DNA of 64,000 nt from Alcanivorax limicola (GCF_019931215.1 NZ_JAIOUB010000004.1:1-64000), one strand, 5' to 3'; counted from the stretch's first letter, positions 49,064 to 59,104 are shown. A program made the numbers and translations. The notes: generated by a model not told the origin, from the letters alone.

Positions 49064-50530
49064 TCAGGCGGTGGGTTTGCGTTTCGGTGTGGCAAAGCCG
49101 CCTTTGAGATCCGGCGCTGCGGGCTTTTTGCCTGCCGCTTTCTTTGCCGGTGCTTTTTTGGCGGCCGCCGCTTTCTTCTTCAGCTTTTTCTTTTTGCTGC
49201 CCGCCGCCTTGCCTGAGGATTTGAGTTTTTTCGGGCCTTTGTAATTGCCCGGGTGTGCCGCGACGATGCGCTGCTCGAACTGCTGGCGCAGGTAGCGTTC
49301 GATGCTGGACATGAGATTCCACTCATGCGCTGCCACCAGCGATATGGCCAGCCCTTCGCTGCCAAAGCGGCCGGTGCGGCCGATGCGGTGCAGATACTCA
49401 TCGCCACTGCGTGGCATGTCGAAATTGATCACCAGGTCGAGGCCGGAGATATCCAGCCCACGCGCCGCCACATCGGTGGCCACCAGCACGTGGATATCAC
49501 CATTGCGCAGGCGATCCAGCGCCTGTTTGCGTTCTTTCTGGTCTTTCTCACCGTGCAATACATAAAGCTTCATGGACGGGTTGCGCAAATAGCCACCCAG
49601 CCGATCCGCTTGCTCACGGGTGTTGGTGAAGACGATGGCCTTGTCGTAGGTTTCGTTCGCCAGCAACCATTGCGTCAGGCGTTCGCGGTGGGCGATGTCG
49701 TCCACGGTGATGATCTGCTGGCGGGTCTTTTCGTTCAGATCCTGGACCCGGTTAACGCGAATTTCTTTCGGGTCGCGCAGCACCGCCGCCACCACATCCG
49801 CCATGGAACTCGGTCCGGGGGTTGCCGAGAACAGCAGGGTCTGGCGCGCGGGATTGCACAGCGCAGCGAGACGCAATACATCTTCGTTCAGGCCCATGTC
49901 GAGCATGCGATCCGCCTCATCCAGCACCAGCAACATGAGCTCGCTGAAATCCAGATTGTTGGCGGTGAGGTGTTCGATAAACCGCCCCGGGGTACCGATC
50001 AGGATATCCGGGTTCTTGCGGATCTTCGCCGCCTGGACCTTGAAGTCTTCGCCGCCGGTGACCAGCTCTGCCTTGATGAAGGTGAAGCGCGCCAGCTTTT
50101 CCACCTGGCTCAGTGTCTGCCGCGCCAGCTCACGGGTCGGCAGCAGAATCAATGCCCGGGTGCCGGCCTGATAATCCGGGTTTTCAATCAGTTGTTGCAA
50201 CATGGGCAATACAAAAGCAGCGGTCTTGCCGCTGCCGGTCTGTGCGGTCACACGCAGATCATGCCCTGCCAGCGCGGGCGGAATAGCCATCTGCTGTACC
50301 GGTGTGGGCGCAGAAAAACCCTCCGCCTCAATCGCTTTCAGCAGCCGTTCATGCACCTTCAGCGCTACAAAATCCGGCGCATCGGCCTCAGCGGCCGTGC
50401 CGGCGTCGCCGGTTTCCACACTACTGCGGACGCTTTTATCAATGCTTTCATCGACCCTAGTACCAGCACCTGTACCGGCACCAATATCAGTGCTGTTATC
50501 AGTGCTGTCCTGCTCGGAATTATCTGTCAT
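49064..50530 (-). CDS. DEAD-box RNA helicase (RhlB/RhlE-like)
   Basis: A superfamily 2 ATP-dependent RNA helicase with all main motifs: the Q motif region (FSAPTPVQQMAIP), AQTGSGKTAAF (I), PTRELARQ (Ia), DEADRMLD (II), SATPG (III), ATDVAARGLDI (V) and HRIGRTGR (VI). The N-terminal ~60 residues are acidic and repetitive. The C-terminal ~60 residues are Lys/Ala-rich and probably bind RNA. RhlB is a reasonable subfamily, but RhlE is not excluded. It begins next to the Grx gene (stop 50530). Confidence 0.93.
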   Translation of the reverse strand: MTDNSEQDSTDNSTDIGAGTGAGTRVDESIDKSVRSSVETGDAGTAAEADAPDFVALKVHERLLKAIEAEGFSAPTPVQQMAIPPALAGHDLRVTAQTGSGKTAAFVLPMLQQLIENPDYQAGTRALILLPTRELARQTLSQVEKLARFTFIKAELVTGGEDFKVQAAKIRKNPDILIGTPGRFIEHLTANNLDFSELMLLVLDEADRMLDMGLNEDVLRLAALCNPARQTLLFSATPGPSSMADVVAAVLRDPKEIRVNRVQDLNEKTRQQIITVDDIAHRERLTQWLLANETYDKAIVFTNTREQADRLGGYLRNPSMKLYVLHGEKDQKERKQALDRLRNGDIHVLVATDVAARGLDISGLDLVINFDMPRSGDEYLHRIGRTGRFGSEGLAISLVAAHEWNLMSSIERYLRQQFEQRIVAAHPGNYKGPKKLKSSGKAAGSKKKKLKKKAAAAKKAPAKKAAGKKPAAPDLKGGFATPKRKPTA

Positions 50531-50982
50531 CAGTTAGACCTGAACCATTGTTCAAAACGTTGTTCGGAAAAGCCGTTCAGCTTTGCATCGCCGCGCACCA
50601 GCAACGGCACGCCCCTGCCACCGGCCTGCTTGTGTTCGCGGCGGGCCTGGTCGGATTTCTCGATATCCTTTTCGATGAACGGAATGTTGTTGCTGCGAAA
50701 ATAATTGCGCGCACGGGTGCAATAGCCGCACCACTCTGCGCTGTACATGATCAGTGGCGCCCCGGCGGTCGCAGACGTGCTGCGCGGGGAGCGCGCAGGG
50801 GCAGGCACAAACGGCAGCGTCTGCGGCTCAACGGTAATGACTTCCGCATTGCCGCCGCCGGGCTCGTCGGAGAAATGCACATTCCCCTGCTCATCCACCC
50901 AGCGGTAGATGCCACTGGCATGGGCATGGACCTGGGCCAGCCCTACTGACAGCAGCATGATGCAAAGCAGTAATCTGGTCAT
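50530..50982 (-). CDS. DUF4124-glutaredoxin fusion, exported
   Basis: A signal peptide (LLCIMLLSVGLAQVHA) is followed by a DUF4124 unit (GIYRWVDEQGNVHFSDEP) and a C-terminal glutaredoxin domain with CGYC in YSAEWCGYCTRARNYF and GVPLLVRGD carrying the cis-Pro. A periplasmic thiol oxidoreductase function is likely. The start at 50982 is preferred to 51018 because it leads directly into the signal peptide. Its end touches the helicase start. Confidence 0.85.
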   Translation of the reverse strand: MTRLLLCIMLLSVGLAQVHAHASGIYRWVDEQGNVHFSDEPGGGNAEVITVEPQTLPFVPAPARSPRSTSATAGAPLIMYSAEWCGYCTRARNYFRSNNIPFIEKDIEKSDQARREHKQAGGRGVPLLVRGDAKLNGFSEQRFEQWFRSN

Positions 50983-51043
50983 CCCCGTGCTCCCCGAGCA
51001 ATCCGTCTCCTGGCCCATGGTAACCGATCACGGGGGCGGCACG

Positions 51044-52849
51044 TTATACCGGATTCAGGGGCCAGAACAGCGGAATGAGCACACAGGCACTGAGCCAGAC
51101 CAGCAGATTCATGGGAATGCCCAGGCGGGCGAAGTCCGTAAAGCGGTAATTCCCGGCGCTGTAGACCAGCGTATTGGTCTGGTAGCCGATAGGCGTAGCG
51201 AAGCTGGCACTGGCGGCAAACATCACCCCCACTACAAACGGGCGCGGGTCCACACCCAGCTGCTGGGCCACCGCAATCACCACCGGGGTGAACAGTACGG
51301 CCACTGCGTTGTTGCTGATCATTTCCGTGGCGATGGAGGTGAGCAGAATAACGATGGCCAGCATCATCCAGGGCGACAGCCCGCCGCCCCAGCCGACCAG
51401 CAGCCCGGCCAGCATGTCCGCCAGCCCGGATTCCCGCATGGCGATACTCACCGCCAGCATGCCGAAGATGAGGATGATGATCGGCCATTCGATGGCCTTG
51501 TAGGCCTCTTCCGAGCGCACGCAGCCGGTGGCGACCACGATGGCAGCACCGATCAGCGCCAGCCCTTCGATCGGCATCACCTTGAATGCCGCCAGCACCA
51601 TCACACCGATAATCGTGGCCATGGCAATCGGCGCCTTGCTCTGGCGGTTGGTGGGCGCCTTGCCATCCGTGATGGCAAACAGGTCGCCGTTTTCGCAGAA
51701 GCGCTTGATCTGGGTGCGGGTGCCCTCCACCAGCAGCACATCACCGAACTGCAGCTGAAAATCGTCCACAATCTCGCCGATACTGGCATCCTGGCGGTGC
51801 ACGGCGATGATATGAATGCCATACCGGGCCGCCAGATCCAGGTCGCGAATCGGCCGCTGAACATAGCGTGAGGTGGGCCCGACGATCGCCTCGACGATCA
51901 CGGCATCCTGGCGACGCAATGTCTCCAGATCCTTGTTCTCGGGTATCGCCGCGCCCGCCTGCAGACTGATCAGATCGGTGCCGCGCAGCTCGACCATGTC
52001 AGCACTCTGGCTGTGCACCACCACCTTGTCACCAACCTGCAGGCGCGTGCCCGATGGCGGCGAGGTCAGCGCCTCGTCACCGCGAAACAGCTTGAGCACC
52101 GCGATGGTGCCGTTGCTCAGCCGCGCTTCCTTCAATGTGCGGCCGGCCAGGCGTGACCCTTCTGGCACGAACAGCTCTGACATGAAGGTGCGATCACCAC
52201 TGCCGGTGAACTGCTGGGCCAGGGTCTCCCGGGAGGGCAGCAGTTTCGGCGCCAGGAAGAAGATCATCACACAGCCGAGCAGCGCCATGACAATCGCCGG
52301 GGCCGTGATCTCGAACATGCCGAACGGCGCCAGCCCCATATCCCGGGCCACACCGTCCACCAGAATATTGGTGGAGGTCCCGACCATGGTGATCAGACCA
52401 CCGAGAATGGTCGCGTAGGACAGCGGAATCAGCAGCCGCGACGGGGCAATATTGTGCTTGCTGGCCAGAGCAATCACGGCGGGCATCAACACCATCACCA
52501 CCGGCGTGTTGTTGATGAAGGGAGACACCAGCACCCCGACCAGCATCAGCGCCAGCAGCAGGCTGGCCTCGCTCTTGCCCGCCATCACACCAAGCCAGTC
52601 ACCCAGCCGATCAACGCAACCGGTCTTCTGCAAGGCCGCGCTGATGATGAACAGGCAGGCGATGGTGATCGGCGCGCTGTTGCTGAAGACGCTGAGCACC
52701 TGACCGCTGCTGAGCAGCCCCAGGCCCAGCAGCAACGCCACGGCGATCATCACGGCCACGTCCGGCTTGAACCATTCGCGCACAAAGGCGGCAAACAGGC
52801 CCAACAGGATGAGGCCGACAACCAGGGGCTGGAGCGATTCGGCAATCAA
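51044..52849 (-). CDS. SLC13-family permease with central RCK_C (TrkA-C) domains
   Basis: A 601-residue divalent-anion transporter of the DASS type: about ten membrane helices in two blocks (VSPFINNTPVVMVLMPAV and EMISNNAVAVLFTPVVIAVA, each with the Asn-Thr/Asn-Ala clamshell motifs). They are separated by two RCK_C domains (residues of about 205-370, with RLQVGDKVVVHSQSADM and FGDVLLVEGTRTQI). Many relatives transport sulfate or other oxyanions; the substrate here is not readable. Bases 52850-53151 upstream hold only an 11-bp direct repeat (GACTATTG-type) and weak promoter-like hexamers. Confidence 0.9.
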   Translation of the reverse strand: MIAESLQPLVVGLILLGLFAAFVREWFKPDVAVMIAVALLLGLGLLSSGQVLSVFSNSAPITIACLFIISAALQKTGCVDRLGDWLGVMAGKSEASLLLALMLVGVLVSPFINNTPVVMVLMPAVIALASKHNIAPSRLLIPLSYATILGGLITMVGTSTNILVDGVARDMGLAPFGMFEITAPAIVMALLGCVMIFFLAPKLLPSRETLAQQFTGSGDRTFMSELFVPEGSRLAGRTLKEARLSNGTIAVLKLFRGDEALTSPPSGTRLQVGDKVVVHSQSADMVELRGTDLISLQAGAAIPENKDLETLRRQDAVIVEAIVGPTSRYVQRPIRDLDLAARYGIHIIAVHRQDASIGEIVDDFQLQFGDVLLVEGTRTQIKRFCENGDLFAITDGKAPTNRQSKAPIAMATIIGVMVLAAFKVMPIEGLALIGAAIVVATGCVRSEEAYKAIEWPIIILIFGMLAVSIAMRESGLADMLAGLLVGWGGGLSPWMMLAIVILLTSIATEMISNNAVAVLFTPVVIAVAQQLGVDPRPFVVGVMFAASASFATPIGYQTNTLVYSAGNYRFTDFARLGIPMNLLVWLSACVLIPLFWPLNPV

Positions 52850-53151
52850 TGGGGGCTCCCTGCGCAGGGTGACTATTGAGGATGACTATTGGATGAAAGG
52901 CGCAAGGTACCCGGCTGGCAGGCAAAGGCAAAAGAATAAAAAGGCATCTTGTTATAACTGAAGGCGATATACCGGCGGCGCGATCCTCAATTCAAAGCCG
53001 TCATGTATGCCCGTCCAATCATGCAAACAATGAGGAACCCACGCTGCGGGACGCAGGTCACACCCCCGCATTCACACTCCCATGCGTTAATATCACGATC
53101 ATGATGCGTTGATACTGTATTTCCTGACGACCTTTCCTGGTGGAGAAACAC

Positions 53152-54243
53152 ATGAAGAAGCAAGCGGGCATTGCCCTGTCGGTGTTGCTGTGCGGCGGCA
53201 TTGGCTGGTACCTGCTTGGCCAGGGCGACAGCCCTCCGGAGCAACGCCAGGGTGCCCGGCAGACTCCCGTAAATGTCGCCAGCCCGCGCCTGGGCCATGT
53301 CGAGGATCGCGTCAACGCGGTCGCCACCACCGCCGCCAGGGACGAAATCATCGTCACCAGCGAAGTGGATGCGCGGGTCCTGCGCCTGCACTTCAGTGAA
53401 GGGCAGCAGGTCGAGGCCGGCCAGGTGCTGGTGACACTGGATGATCGTCAGGCCCAGGCAGAGCTGCGCGTCGCCCAGGCTCAGCTGCGGGATGCCCGGA
53501 CCAAATTTGATCGCGCCAGCCGTCTGCAAAGCGGCCAGAGCATCTCCCGCGCCGACGTGGATGAACTGGAATCCGCCGTGCAGGTCGCGGAAGCGCGCGT
53601 GCAATCCGCCCGTACTGTGCTGGAAAATCACACCATCACCGCACCTTTTGACGGCGTCATCGGCATCCGCGAGATCAGCCAGGGCGCCTTCTTGCGTGCC
53701 GGGGACCGGATCAGCACCCTCGACAGCGTCTCGCCGATCGAGCTGGTGTTCTCGGTGCCAGAACGTTTCATCAGCCAGCTGGAGGCGGGCCAGCAGGTCA
53801 TGGCCCGCAGCGACGCCTTTCTCGGGCAGACTTTCACCGGCGAAGTCACCGAGCTGGGCACCCGCGTAGACCCGATCAGCCGCAGCCTGCAGATCAGAGC
53901 CGCCATCGAGAACAATGAGGGACGCCTGCGCCCGGGCCAGTTCATGAGCGTGTCACTGCGTTTTCGTGAGCGCGAGACACTGCTGGTGCCCGAAGAAGCG
54001 CTGCTGACCCAGGGCAACGAGCAGTACGTGTTCGTGGTGGTGGGTGATAACGAGGTAGAACGGCGCACCCTGCGCCTGGGCGTGCGGCTTCCCGGCGAGG
54101 CAGAAGTGCTCAGTGGTCTTGAGATTGACGACCAGGTGGTAATTACCGGTCAAACGCGCCTGAGCGCCGGTGATCGCGTCGAGTTGCTGGACGACCCGGA
54201 GGCACGAGTCACCGTGCGTGACGGCCAACGCGCGGAAGGTTGA
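53152..54243 (+). CDS. RND efflux periplasmic adaptor (membrane fusion protein)
   Basis: A 363-residue adaptor with an N-terminal anchor (AGIALSVLLCGGIGWYLL), lipoyl halves (VDARVLRLHFSEGQQVEAGQVLV and TAPFDGVIGIREISQGAFL), a coiled-coil hairpin between, then beta-barrel and membrane-proximal domains. It bridges the RND pump with an outer-membrane channel. The start at 53152 (GGAG upstream) is preferred to 53140. It ends directly before the pump gene; no TolC-type gene is present. Confidence 0.93.
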   Translation: MKKQAGIALSVLLCGGIGWYLLGQGDSPPEQRQGARQTPVNVASPRLGHVEDRVNAVATTAARDEIIVTSEVDARVLRLHFSEGQQVEAGQVLVTLDDRQAQAELRVAQAQLRDARTKFDRASRLQSGQSISRADVDELESAVQVAEARVQSARTVLENHTITAPFDGVIGIREISQGAFLRAGDRISTLDSVSPIELVFSVPERFISQLEAGQQVMARSDAFLGQTFTGEVTELGTRVDPISRSLQIRAAIENNEGRLRPGQFMSVSLRFRERETLLVPEEALLTQGNEQYVFVVVGDNEVERRTLRLGVRLPGEAEVLSGLEIDDQVVITGQTRLSAGDRVELLDDPEARVTVRDGQRAEG

Positions 54244-54244
54244 T

Positions 54245-57200
54245 ATGATTCTTTCCGATGTCTCCATCAAGCGCCCGGTATTCGCCACGGTCATGAGCCT
54301 GTTGATCGTGGTGTTCGGCATCGCCGCAGCACTGCAGTTGCCAGTACGTGAATACCCCGATATCGATCCACCGGAAGTCTCCATTGCCACCAGCTATATC
54401 GGTGCCGCCCCGGAAGTCATCGACACACAAATCACCCAGCTCATCGAGGGCGCCATCAGCGCCGTGGACGGCATTCGCTCGATGGAGTCCCGCAGCCGCC
54501 TGGGCTCCAGCCGCACCACCATCGAATTCGAAAGCGGTCGCGACGTCGACAACGCCGCCAACGACGTACGCGACGCCATCGCCAGCATTCTCGATCGCCT
54601 GCCCGATGAAGCCGACCCACCGATTGTGGCCAAGGCCAACTCCGACGCCCGGCCGATGATGTGGGTCACCATGGCCAGTGACCGCATGACGCCGGACCAG
54701 TTGACGGATTTTGCCGAGCGCAATCTGGCCGACCGGCTGTCCGTGCTCACCGGCGTGGCTGAAGTCCTGATCGGCGGCGAGCGCCGCTACGCCATGCGCA
54801 TCTGGCTGGACCCGGAACGCATGGCCAGTCGGCAGGTCACTGTTGCCGATGTGGAAAACGCGCTGCGTGCCAACAACATCGAATTGCCCGCCGGGCGGGT
54901 GGAATCCAGCAGCCGGGAGTTTTCCGTGCGTGCGGACAACCGCCTCAATGATCCGGACGCCTTCGCCGGCATCGTGATTCGCCGGCAGGGCGACTTCCCC
55001 ATCCGTATTGGCGAAGTTGCCCGGGTCGAACGCGGCGTAGAGGATGATCGCAGCCGCCTCAGCACCAACGGGCAGCAGGCCATCGGGCTGGGTATCATCC
55101 GGCAATCGAAATCCAACGTCGTGGAAATCTCTGACCTGGTGCAGGCAGAGCTGGCGCATATCCGCCCGAATCTGCCAGCGGGGATTTCCCTGGCGGTCAA
55201 TTACGACGAATCCATCTTCATTCGTGCCTCGATCCGCGAGGTGATCATCACCCTCAGCATCGCCATGACGCTGGTGATTCTGGTGATTTTCGTGTTCCTG
55301 CGCTCGGTGCGCGCCACCCTTATTCCGGCCGTGACCATTCCGGTGTCGATCATCGGCGCCTTCATGGCACTGGGCGTATTCGATTTTTCCATCAACGTAC
55401 TGACCTTGCTGGCGCTGATTCTGGCCATTGGCCTGGTGGTAGATGACGCCATCGTCATGCTGGAAAACATCCAGCGTCGTATTGATGATGGCGAGCCGCC
55501 TCTGGTGGCGGCCTACCGCGGTGCCCGCCAGGTGGCTTTCGCTGTTATCGCCACCACGCTGACGCTGGTGGCCGTGTTTGTGCCCTTGTCTTTCATGGGC
55601 GGCAATATCGGCAGGCTGTTTACCGAATTCGGTTTCACGCTGGCCGCAGCAGTGATCGTCTCCAGTTTCGTGGCCCTGAGTCTGGCACCGATGCTGTGCT
55701 CGAAATGGCTGCACCCGGCACGGGATGACGAGGGCAAACACTCGCGCCTGTGGGAGTGGAGCGAGCGCATGTTCGAGCGTATGAACCGTGGTTATCGCTC
55801 GCTGCTGCTGACGTCGCTGAATGCACCGCTGGTGGTGCTGGCCGTGGGCATCGCCGCCATCATGCTGGCTGCGGCCATCTTTCCGCAGCTGCCCCAGGAG
55901 CTGGCCCCCACTGAAGATCGCGGGGTCTTCATCATCAACAGCGTGGCCCCGGAAGGCGCCAGCATTGATTACACCGAACACCACACCCGCAAGATCCAGG
56001 CGCTGCTGGAGCCCCTGGTGGAAAGCGGCGAAGCCGAGCGCGTGCTGTCCATTGTCGGCTTTCGCGGTCAGGTCGAACGCGGCTTTACCATCGTGCGGCT
56101 CAAACACTGGAGCGAGCGCGATCGCACGCAGCAGGAAATCGTTGCCGAGGTCGCGCCCCTGTTGCGTTCCGTACCGGGGTTGCGTTCTTTCGCCATCAAT
56201 CCGCCGGGGCTGGGTCAAAGCGGCTTTAACGCATCCCTGCAATTCGTCATCGGCGGGCCGGACTATGCGTCCGTGCAGGAGTGGGCCAACATTCTGCTTG
56301 AGCGGGCCCGTCAGAACCCCAGCCTGATCAACCCGGATATCAATTTTGAAGTGACGCAGCCGCAGCTGGGTGTCGACATGAATCGGGCGCGGGCGGCGGA
56401 TCTGAATATCACCGCCGAAGATATCGGCAACACCATGCAATCCATGCTCGCCTCCCGCGTCGTGACGCGCTATCTCGACCGGGGGCGCGAATACGACGTC
56501 ATTCTCCAGGCCGAAGATGGCAAGCGTGCTACCCCTGACAATCTGCAGAATTACTTCCTGCGCACCGGCGCCGGCGATCTGGTGCCGCTGAATGCACTGG
56601 CGGAGCTGCGCGAATTCGGCGCACCGCCGGAGCTGCGCCGGGTGGACCGGCTGCCGGCCATTACCCTGAGCGCCACGCTGGCCGAAGGCTATGACATGGG
56701 CTCTGCCCTGCGCTATCTGAACGCCGAGGCCGCAGAGCATCTGCCCGCAGAGGCACGGGTCAGCTACCGTGGCGTGAGCCGGGAGTTCGTCGAGGCATCC
56801 AGTGCCATTTACATCACCTTCGGCCTCGCTTTCCTGATTGTCTTCCTGGTCCTGGCGGCGCAGTTCGAGAGCTGGATCCACCCGATGATCATCATGCTGT
56901 CCGTGCCGCTCGCCATTACCGGCGCACTGCTGGCGCTGTATATGTCGGGCATCACCCTCAACACCTACAGCCAGATCGGCATGATCATGTTGCTGGGGCT
57001 GATGGCCAAGAACGGTATTCTGATCGTGGAGTTCGCCAATCAGATGCGCGACAGCGGCCTGAACGTGCGTGATGCCATCATCGAGGGCGCCACCCTGCGC
57101 TTCCGCCCGGTGTTGATGACCACCATCTCCACTATCTTCGGCGCCGTGCCGCTGGTGCTGGCCACCGGCGCGGGTGCCGAAAGCCGCGCGGCAATCGGCA

Positions 57201-57388
57201 TGGTGATTCTCGGGGGGCTGCTGTTTGCCTCCGTGCTGACACTGTTCATCATCCCGGTCCTGTACAACCTGCTGGCGCGCTTCGCCGGGTCGGTGAACAA
57301 GGTGTCCGAGCAGCTGGCCGCCCAGACGGCACGGCATGAAGCCCGCGCCGGTAGCGGTGCCGCCGCGCCGGGCCAGCGGGAGCGCTGA
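54245..57388 (+). CDS. RND (HAE1-type) efflux pump
   Basis: A 1,047-residue AcrB/MexB-like transporter. The N-terminus is MILSDVSIKRPVFATVMSLL; the pore and drug-binding regions follow. The proton-relay Asp pair is in LALILAIGLVVDDAIVMLEN, and GLMAKNGILIVEFANQ holds the Lys of TM10. The start ATG at 54245 follows the adaptor stop by one base. Substrate range is unknown; the HAE1 subtype fits multidrug efflux. The gap of 114 bp to ppa holds the ppa promoter. Confidence 0.95.
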   Translation: MILSDVSIKRPVFATVMSLLIVVFGIAAALQLPVREYPDIDPPEVSIATSYIGAAPEVIDTQITQLIEGAISAVDGIRSMESRSRLGSSRTTIEFESGRDVDNAANDVRDAIASILDRLPDEADPPIVAKANSDARPMMWVTMASDRMTPDQLTDFAERNLADRLSVLTGVAEVLIGGERRYAMRIWLDPERMASRQVTVADVENALRANNIELPAGRVESSSREFSVRADNRLNDPDAFAGIVIRRQGDFPIRIGEVARVERGVEDDRSRLSTNGQQAIGLGIIRQSKSNVVEISDLVQAELAHIRPNLPAGISLAVNYDESIFIRASIREVIITLSIAMTLVILVIFVFLRSVRATLIPAVTIPVSIIGAFMALGVFDFSINVLTLLALILAIGLVVDDAIVMLENIQRRIDDGEPPLVAAYRGARQVAFAVIATTLTLVAVFVPLSFMGGNIGRLFTEFGFTLAAAVIVSSFVALSLAPMLCSKWLHPARDDEGKHSRLWEWSERMFERMNRGYRSLLLTSLNAPLVVLAVGIAAIMLAAAIFPQLPQELAPTEDRGVFIINSVAPEGASIDYTEHHTRKIQALLEPLVESGEAERVLSIVGFRGQVERGFTIVRLKHWSERDRTQQEIVAEVAPLLRSVPGLRSFAINPPGLGQSGFNASLQFVIGGPDYASVQEWANILLERARQNPSLINPDINFEVTQPQLGVDMNRARAADLNITAEDIGNTMQSMLASRVVTRYLDRGREYDVILQAEDGKRATPDNLQNYFLRTGAGDLVPLNALAELREFGAPPELRRVDRLPAITLSATLAEGYDMGSALRYLNAEAAEHLPAEARVSYRGVSREFVEASSAIYITFGLAFLIVFLVLAAQFESWIHPMIIMLSVPLAITGALLALYMSGITLNTYSQIGMIMLLGLMAKNGILIVEFANQMRDSGLNVRDAIIEGATLRFRPVLMTTISTIFGAVPLVLATGAGAESRAAIGMVILGGLLFASVLTLFIIPVLYNLLARFAGSVNKVSEQLAAQTARHEARAGSGAAAPGQRER

Positions 57389-57456
57389 CGCCTGGCGGCA
57401 GGGACTGACACAACAGAGCCCCCCAAAAGGTCGGGTGGCCACATATGGCGCAGGGT

Positions 57457-57465
57457 TGCTATAAT
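57457..57465 (+). promoter_or_regulatory. Extended -10 promoter of ppa
   Basis: TTGCTATAAT contains a perfect TATAAT (57460-57465) preceded by TGC (extended -10). It lies 38 bp before the ppa ATG. No good -35 hexamer is visible, as allowed for extended -10 promoters. Confidence 0.65.
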
Positions 57466-57502
57466 CCTGCGCCATCAGTAACTGCATCGGGCCACAGCTA
57501 TC

Positions 57503-58036
57503 ATGGATTTCGCAAAGATTCCCGCCGGCAAGGACCTTCCGGGCGACATCAACGTCGTCATCGAGATTCCCGCCAACGCCTCACCGATCAAGTACGAGAT
57601 CGACAAGGACAGCAACGCCATCGTGGTTGACCGGTTCATGGCAACGCCCATGTTCTACCCGGCCAACTATGGCTTTATCCCCAACACCCTGTCTGAAGAT
57701 GGCGATCCGCTGGACGTATTGGTGGTCACGCCCTATCCGGTGATGGCCGGCGCCGTGATTCGCTGCCGCGCCGTGGGCGTGCTGAACATGAGCGACGAAT
57801 CCGGACAGGACGCCAAGCTGTTGGCCGTGCCCCATGACAAGCTGACTGCCGCCTACAAGGATGTGCATGAATACACCGACCTGCCGGCACTGCTGGTTCA
57901 GCAGATCGAGCACTTCTTCGAGAACTACAAGGACCTCGAACCCGGCAAATGGGTCAAGGTGGACGGCTGGGATGACGCTGACGCCGCACGTCGGGAAATC
58001 ACCAAGTCAGTAGCCGCCTACAAGAACGATCTTTGA
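57503..58036 (+). CDS. ppa: Inorganic pyrophosphatase, family I
   Basis: It hydrolyses pyrophosphate to phosphate in the cytoplasm. The signature [11 protein letters not shown] contains the metal-binding aspartates, with [15 protein letters not shown] and [12 protein letters not shown] ahead of it. The 177-residue length is standard for hexameric bacterial PPases. It has its own extended -10 promoter and a strong terminator, so it is monocistronic. Confidence 0.97.
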   Translation: MDFAKIPAGKDLPGDINVVIEIPANASPIKYEIDKDSNAIVVDRFMATPMFYPANYGFIPNTLSEDGDPLDVLVVTPYPVMAGAVIRCRAVGVLNMSDESGQDAKLLAVPHDKLTAAYKDVHEYTDLPALLVQQIEHFFENYKDLEPGKWVKVDGWDDADAARREITKSVAAYKNDL

Positions 58037-58051
58037 TCTCGCGCACCACTG

Positions 58052-58090
58052 CAACGCATTACGGGGCCTGTCTGGCCCCGTAATGCGTTG
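58052..58090. terminator. Bidirectional terminator between ppa and the DUF2333 gene
   Basis: CAACGCATTACGGGGCC and GGCCCCGTAATGCGTTG form a perfect 17-bp stem with a 5-nt loop. It sits between two convergent genes, 16 bp after ppa. Confidence 0.85.
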
Positions 58091-58105
58091 TCGCCACCGG
58101 GAAAC

Positions 58106-59080
58106 TCAGTTCAGCGTATCGCGCAGCTCGCGCAGAGACAGGTTGGCACCGGCAATGTGATTCGCCATCACCAATGAATGATTGGCAAAAATGCCAAACC
58201 CCGAGCCATTGAGAATCAGCGGACTGCGTATCGGCGCCTGGGTATATTCCAGTTGATGCATGGCCCGGCGCAGGTGAATGCGACCCTCCGGGGTCAGTGA
58301 CGGCCCGAATTCGATCTCCGCGCCGCGCAACAGATGCAACAAGGCCCAACTGCTCCCCCTTGCCTGATAGAACACATTGTCTACCTCACGCCACGGCGTT
58401 CGGGTCAATGGCGCATCATCCTGATCCAGCAGACCCGCTTCCGGCAAAGGCCGACCGACGCTGTTGGACAGCCGGCGACTGAGCTCCGTAAGACGCTCCT
58501 GCACCTCTCGCAACCAGTAATCCAGATTGGCCGGCGCATTGTTGAAAGCAGCCGAGTCGTCCTCCGCATCCTGCAGCCGCGCCAGATAGCGCTCCAGCGC
58601 CCGGATACCGCGGCGATACTCGCCCTCGGTGGACGGCATGGCCCAGCTTTTATGGTCAAAATTGAATTGCGGTGACACGATCGCCAGGTCGACATCTTCT
58701 CGCCCGGGCTTGCGCCCCAGGTCCCGATGCAACGCCCGCGCCAGATCGCGCCCCTGGGTCAACACGCCGTACTCCCAGTTCGGCATATTATCCAGCCACA
58801 AGCGGTGCGGCAGTATGTCATTGCTGAGATAACCACCGCGCTTGTCCAGCAAGGTACTCATGACATCCGCCAGCGCCATGGTCATGGCCTCACCTGCCAC
58901 CGGCTCCGCCGGTAGCGCAAGCTCCGGCAGGGCCGGCTCCCGACTCCAGTACCAACCCAGCAGGATATTCAACAACAGCAAGCCACCGAGCACACCGGGG
59001 ATAACGTGGCGCCCGCGACGGATGGCCCAGACATGCGCATTGCGCAGCAGGGTCCGCAAATGATGAAAACGCTTGTTCAT
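58106..59080 (-). CDS. DUF2333 family membrane-anchored protein
   Basis: A 324-residue protein with one N-terminal helix (HVIPGVLGGLLLLNILLGWYW) and a large extracytoplasmic part: DKRGGYLSNDILPHRLWLDNMPNWEYGVL and WREVDNVFYQARGSSWALLHLL are characteristic of DUF2333. Function unknown; envelope location expected. The ATG at 59080, following AGCGGGGAGAAT, is the best start; a TTG frame to 59227 covers a tandem repeat and is unlikely to be coding. Confidence 0.88.
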   Translation of the reverse strand: MNKRFHHLRTLLRNAHVWAIRRGRHVIPGVLGGLLLLNILLGWYWSREPALPELALPAEPVAGEAMTMALADVMSTLLDKRGGYLSNDILPHRLWLDNMPNWEYGVLTQGRDLARALHRDLGRKPGREDVDLAIVSPQFNFDHKSWAMPSTEGEYRRGIRALERYLARLQDAEDDSAAFNNAPANLDYWLREVQERLTELSRRLSNSVGRPLPEAGLLDQDDAPLTRTPWREVDNVFYQARGSSWALLHLLRGAEIEFGPSLTPEGRIHLRRAMHQLEYTQAPIRSPLILNGSGFGIFANHSLVMANHIAGANLSLRELRDTLN

Positions 59081-59104
59081 ATTCTCCCCGCTCCGCGTTT
59101 CGGC

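Noticed and set aside
53087-53116. Promoter before the RND adaptor (TTAATA and GATACT, 18 bp apart)
   Set aside because: Both hexamers match the consensus at only four positions; not strong enough to list.
54209-57487. Antisense open frame of 1,092 codons opposite the RND pump gene
   Set aside because: It mirrors the codon bias of the plus-strand pump, is rich in His, Gln and Arg, has no recognisable domain, and the pump is unmistakable.
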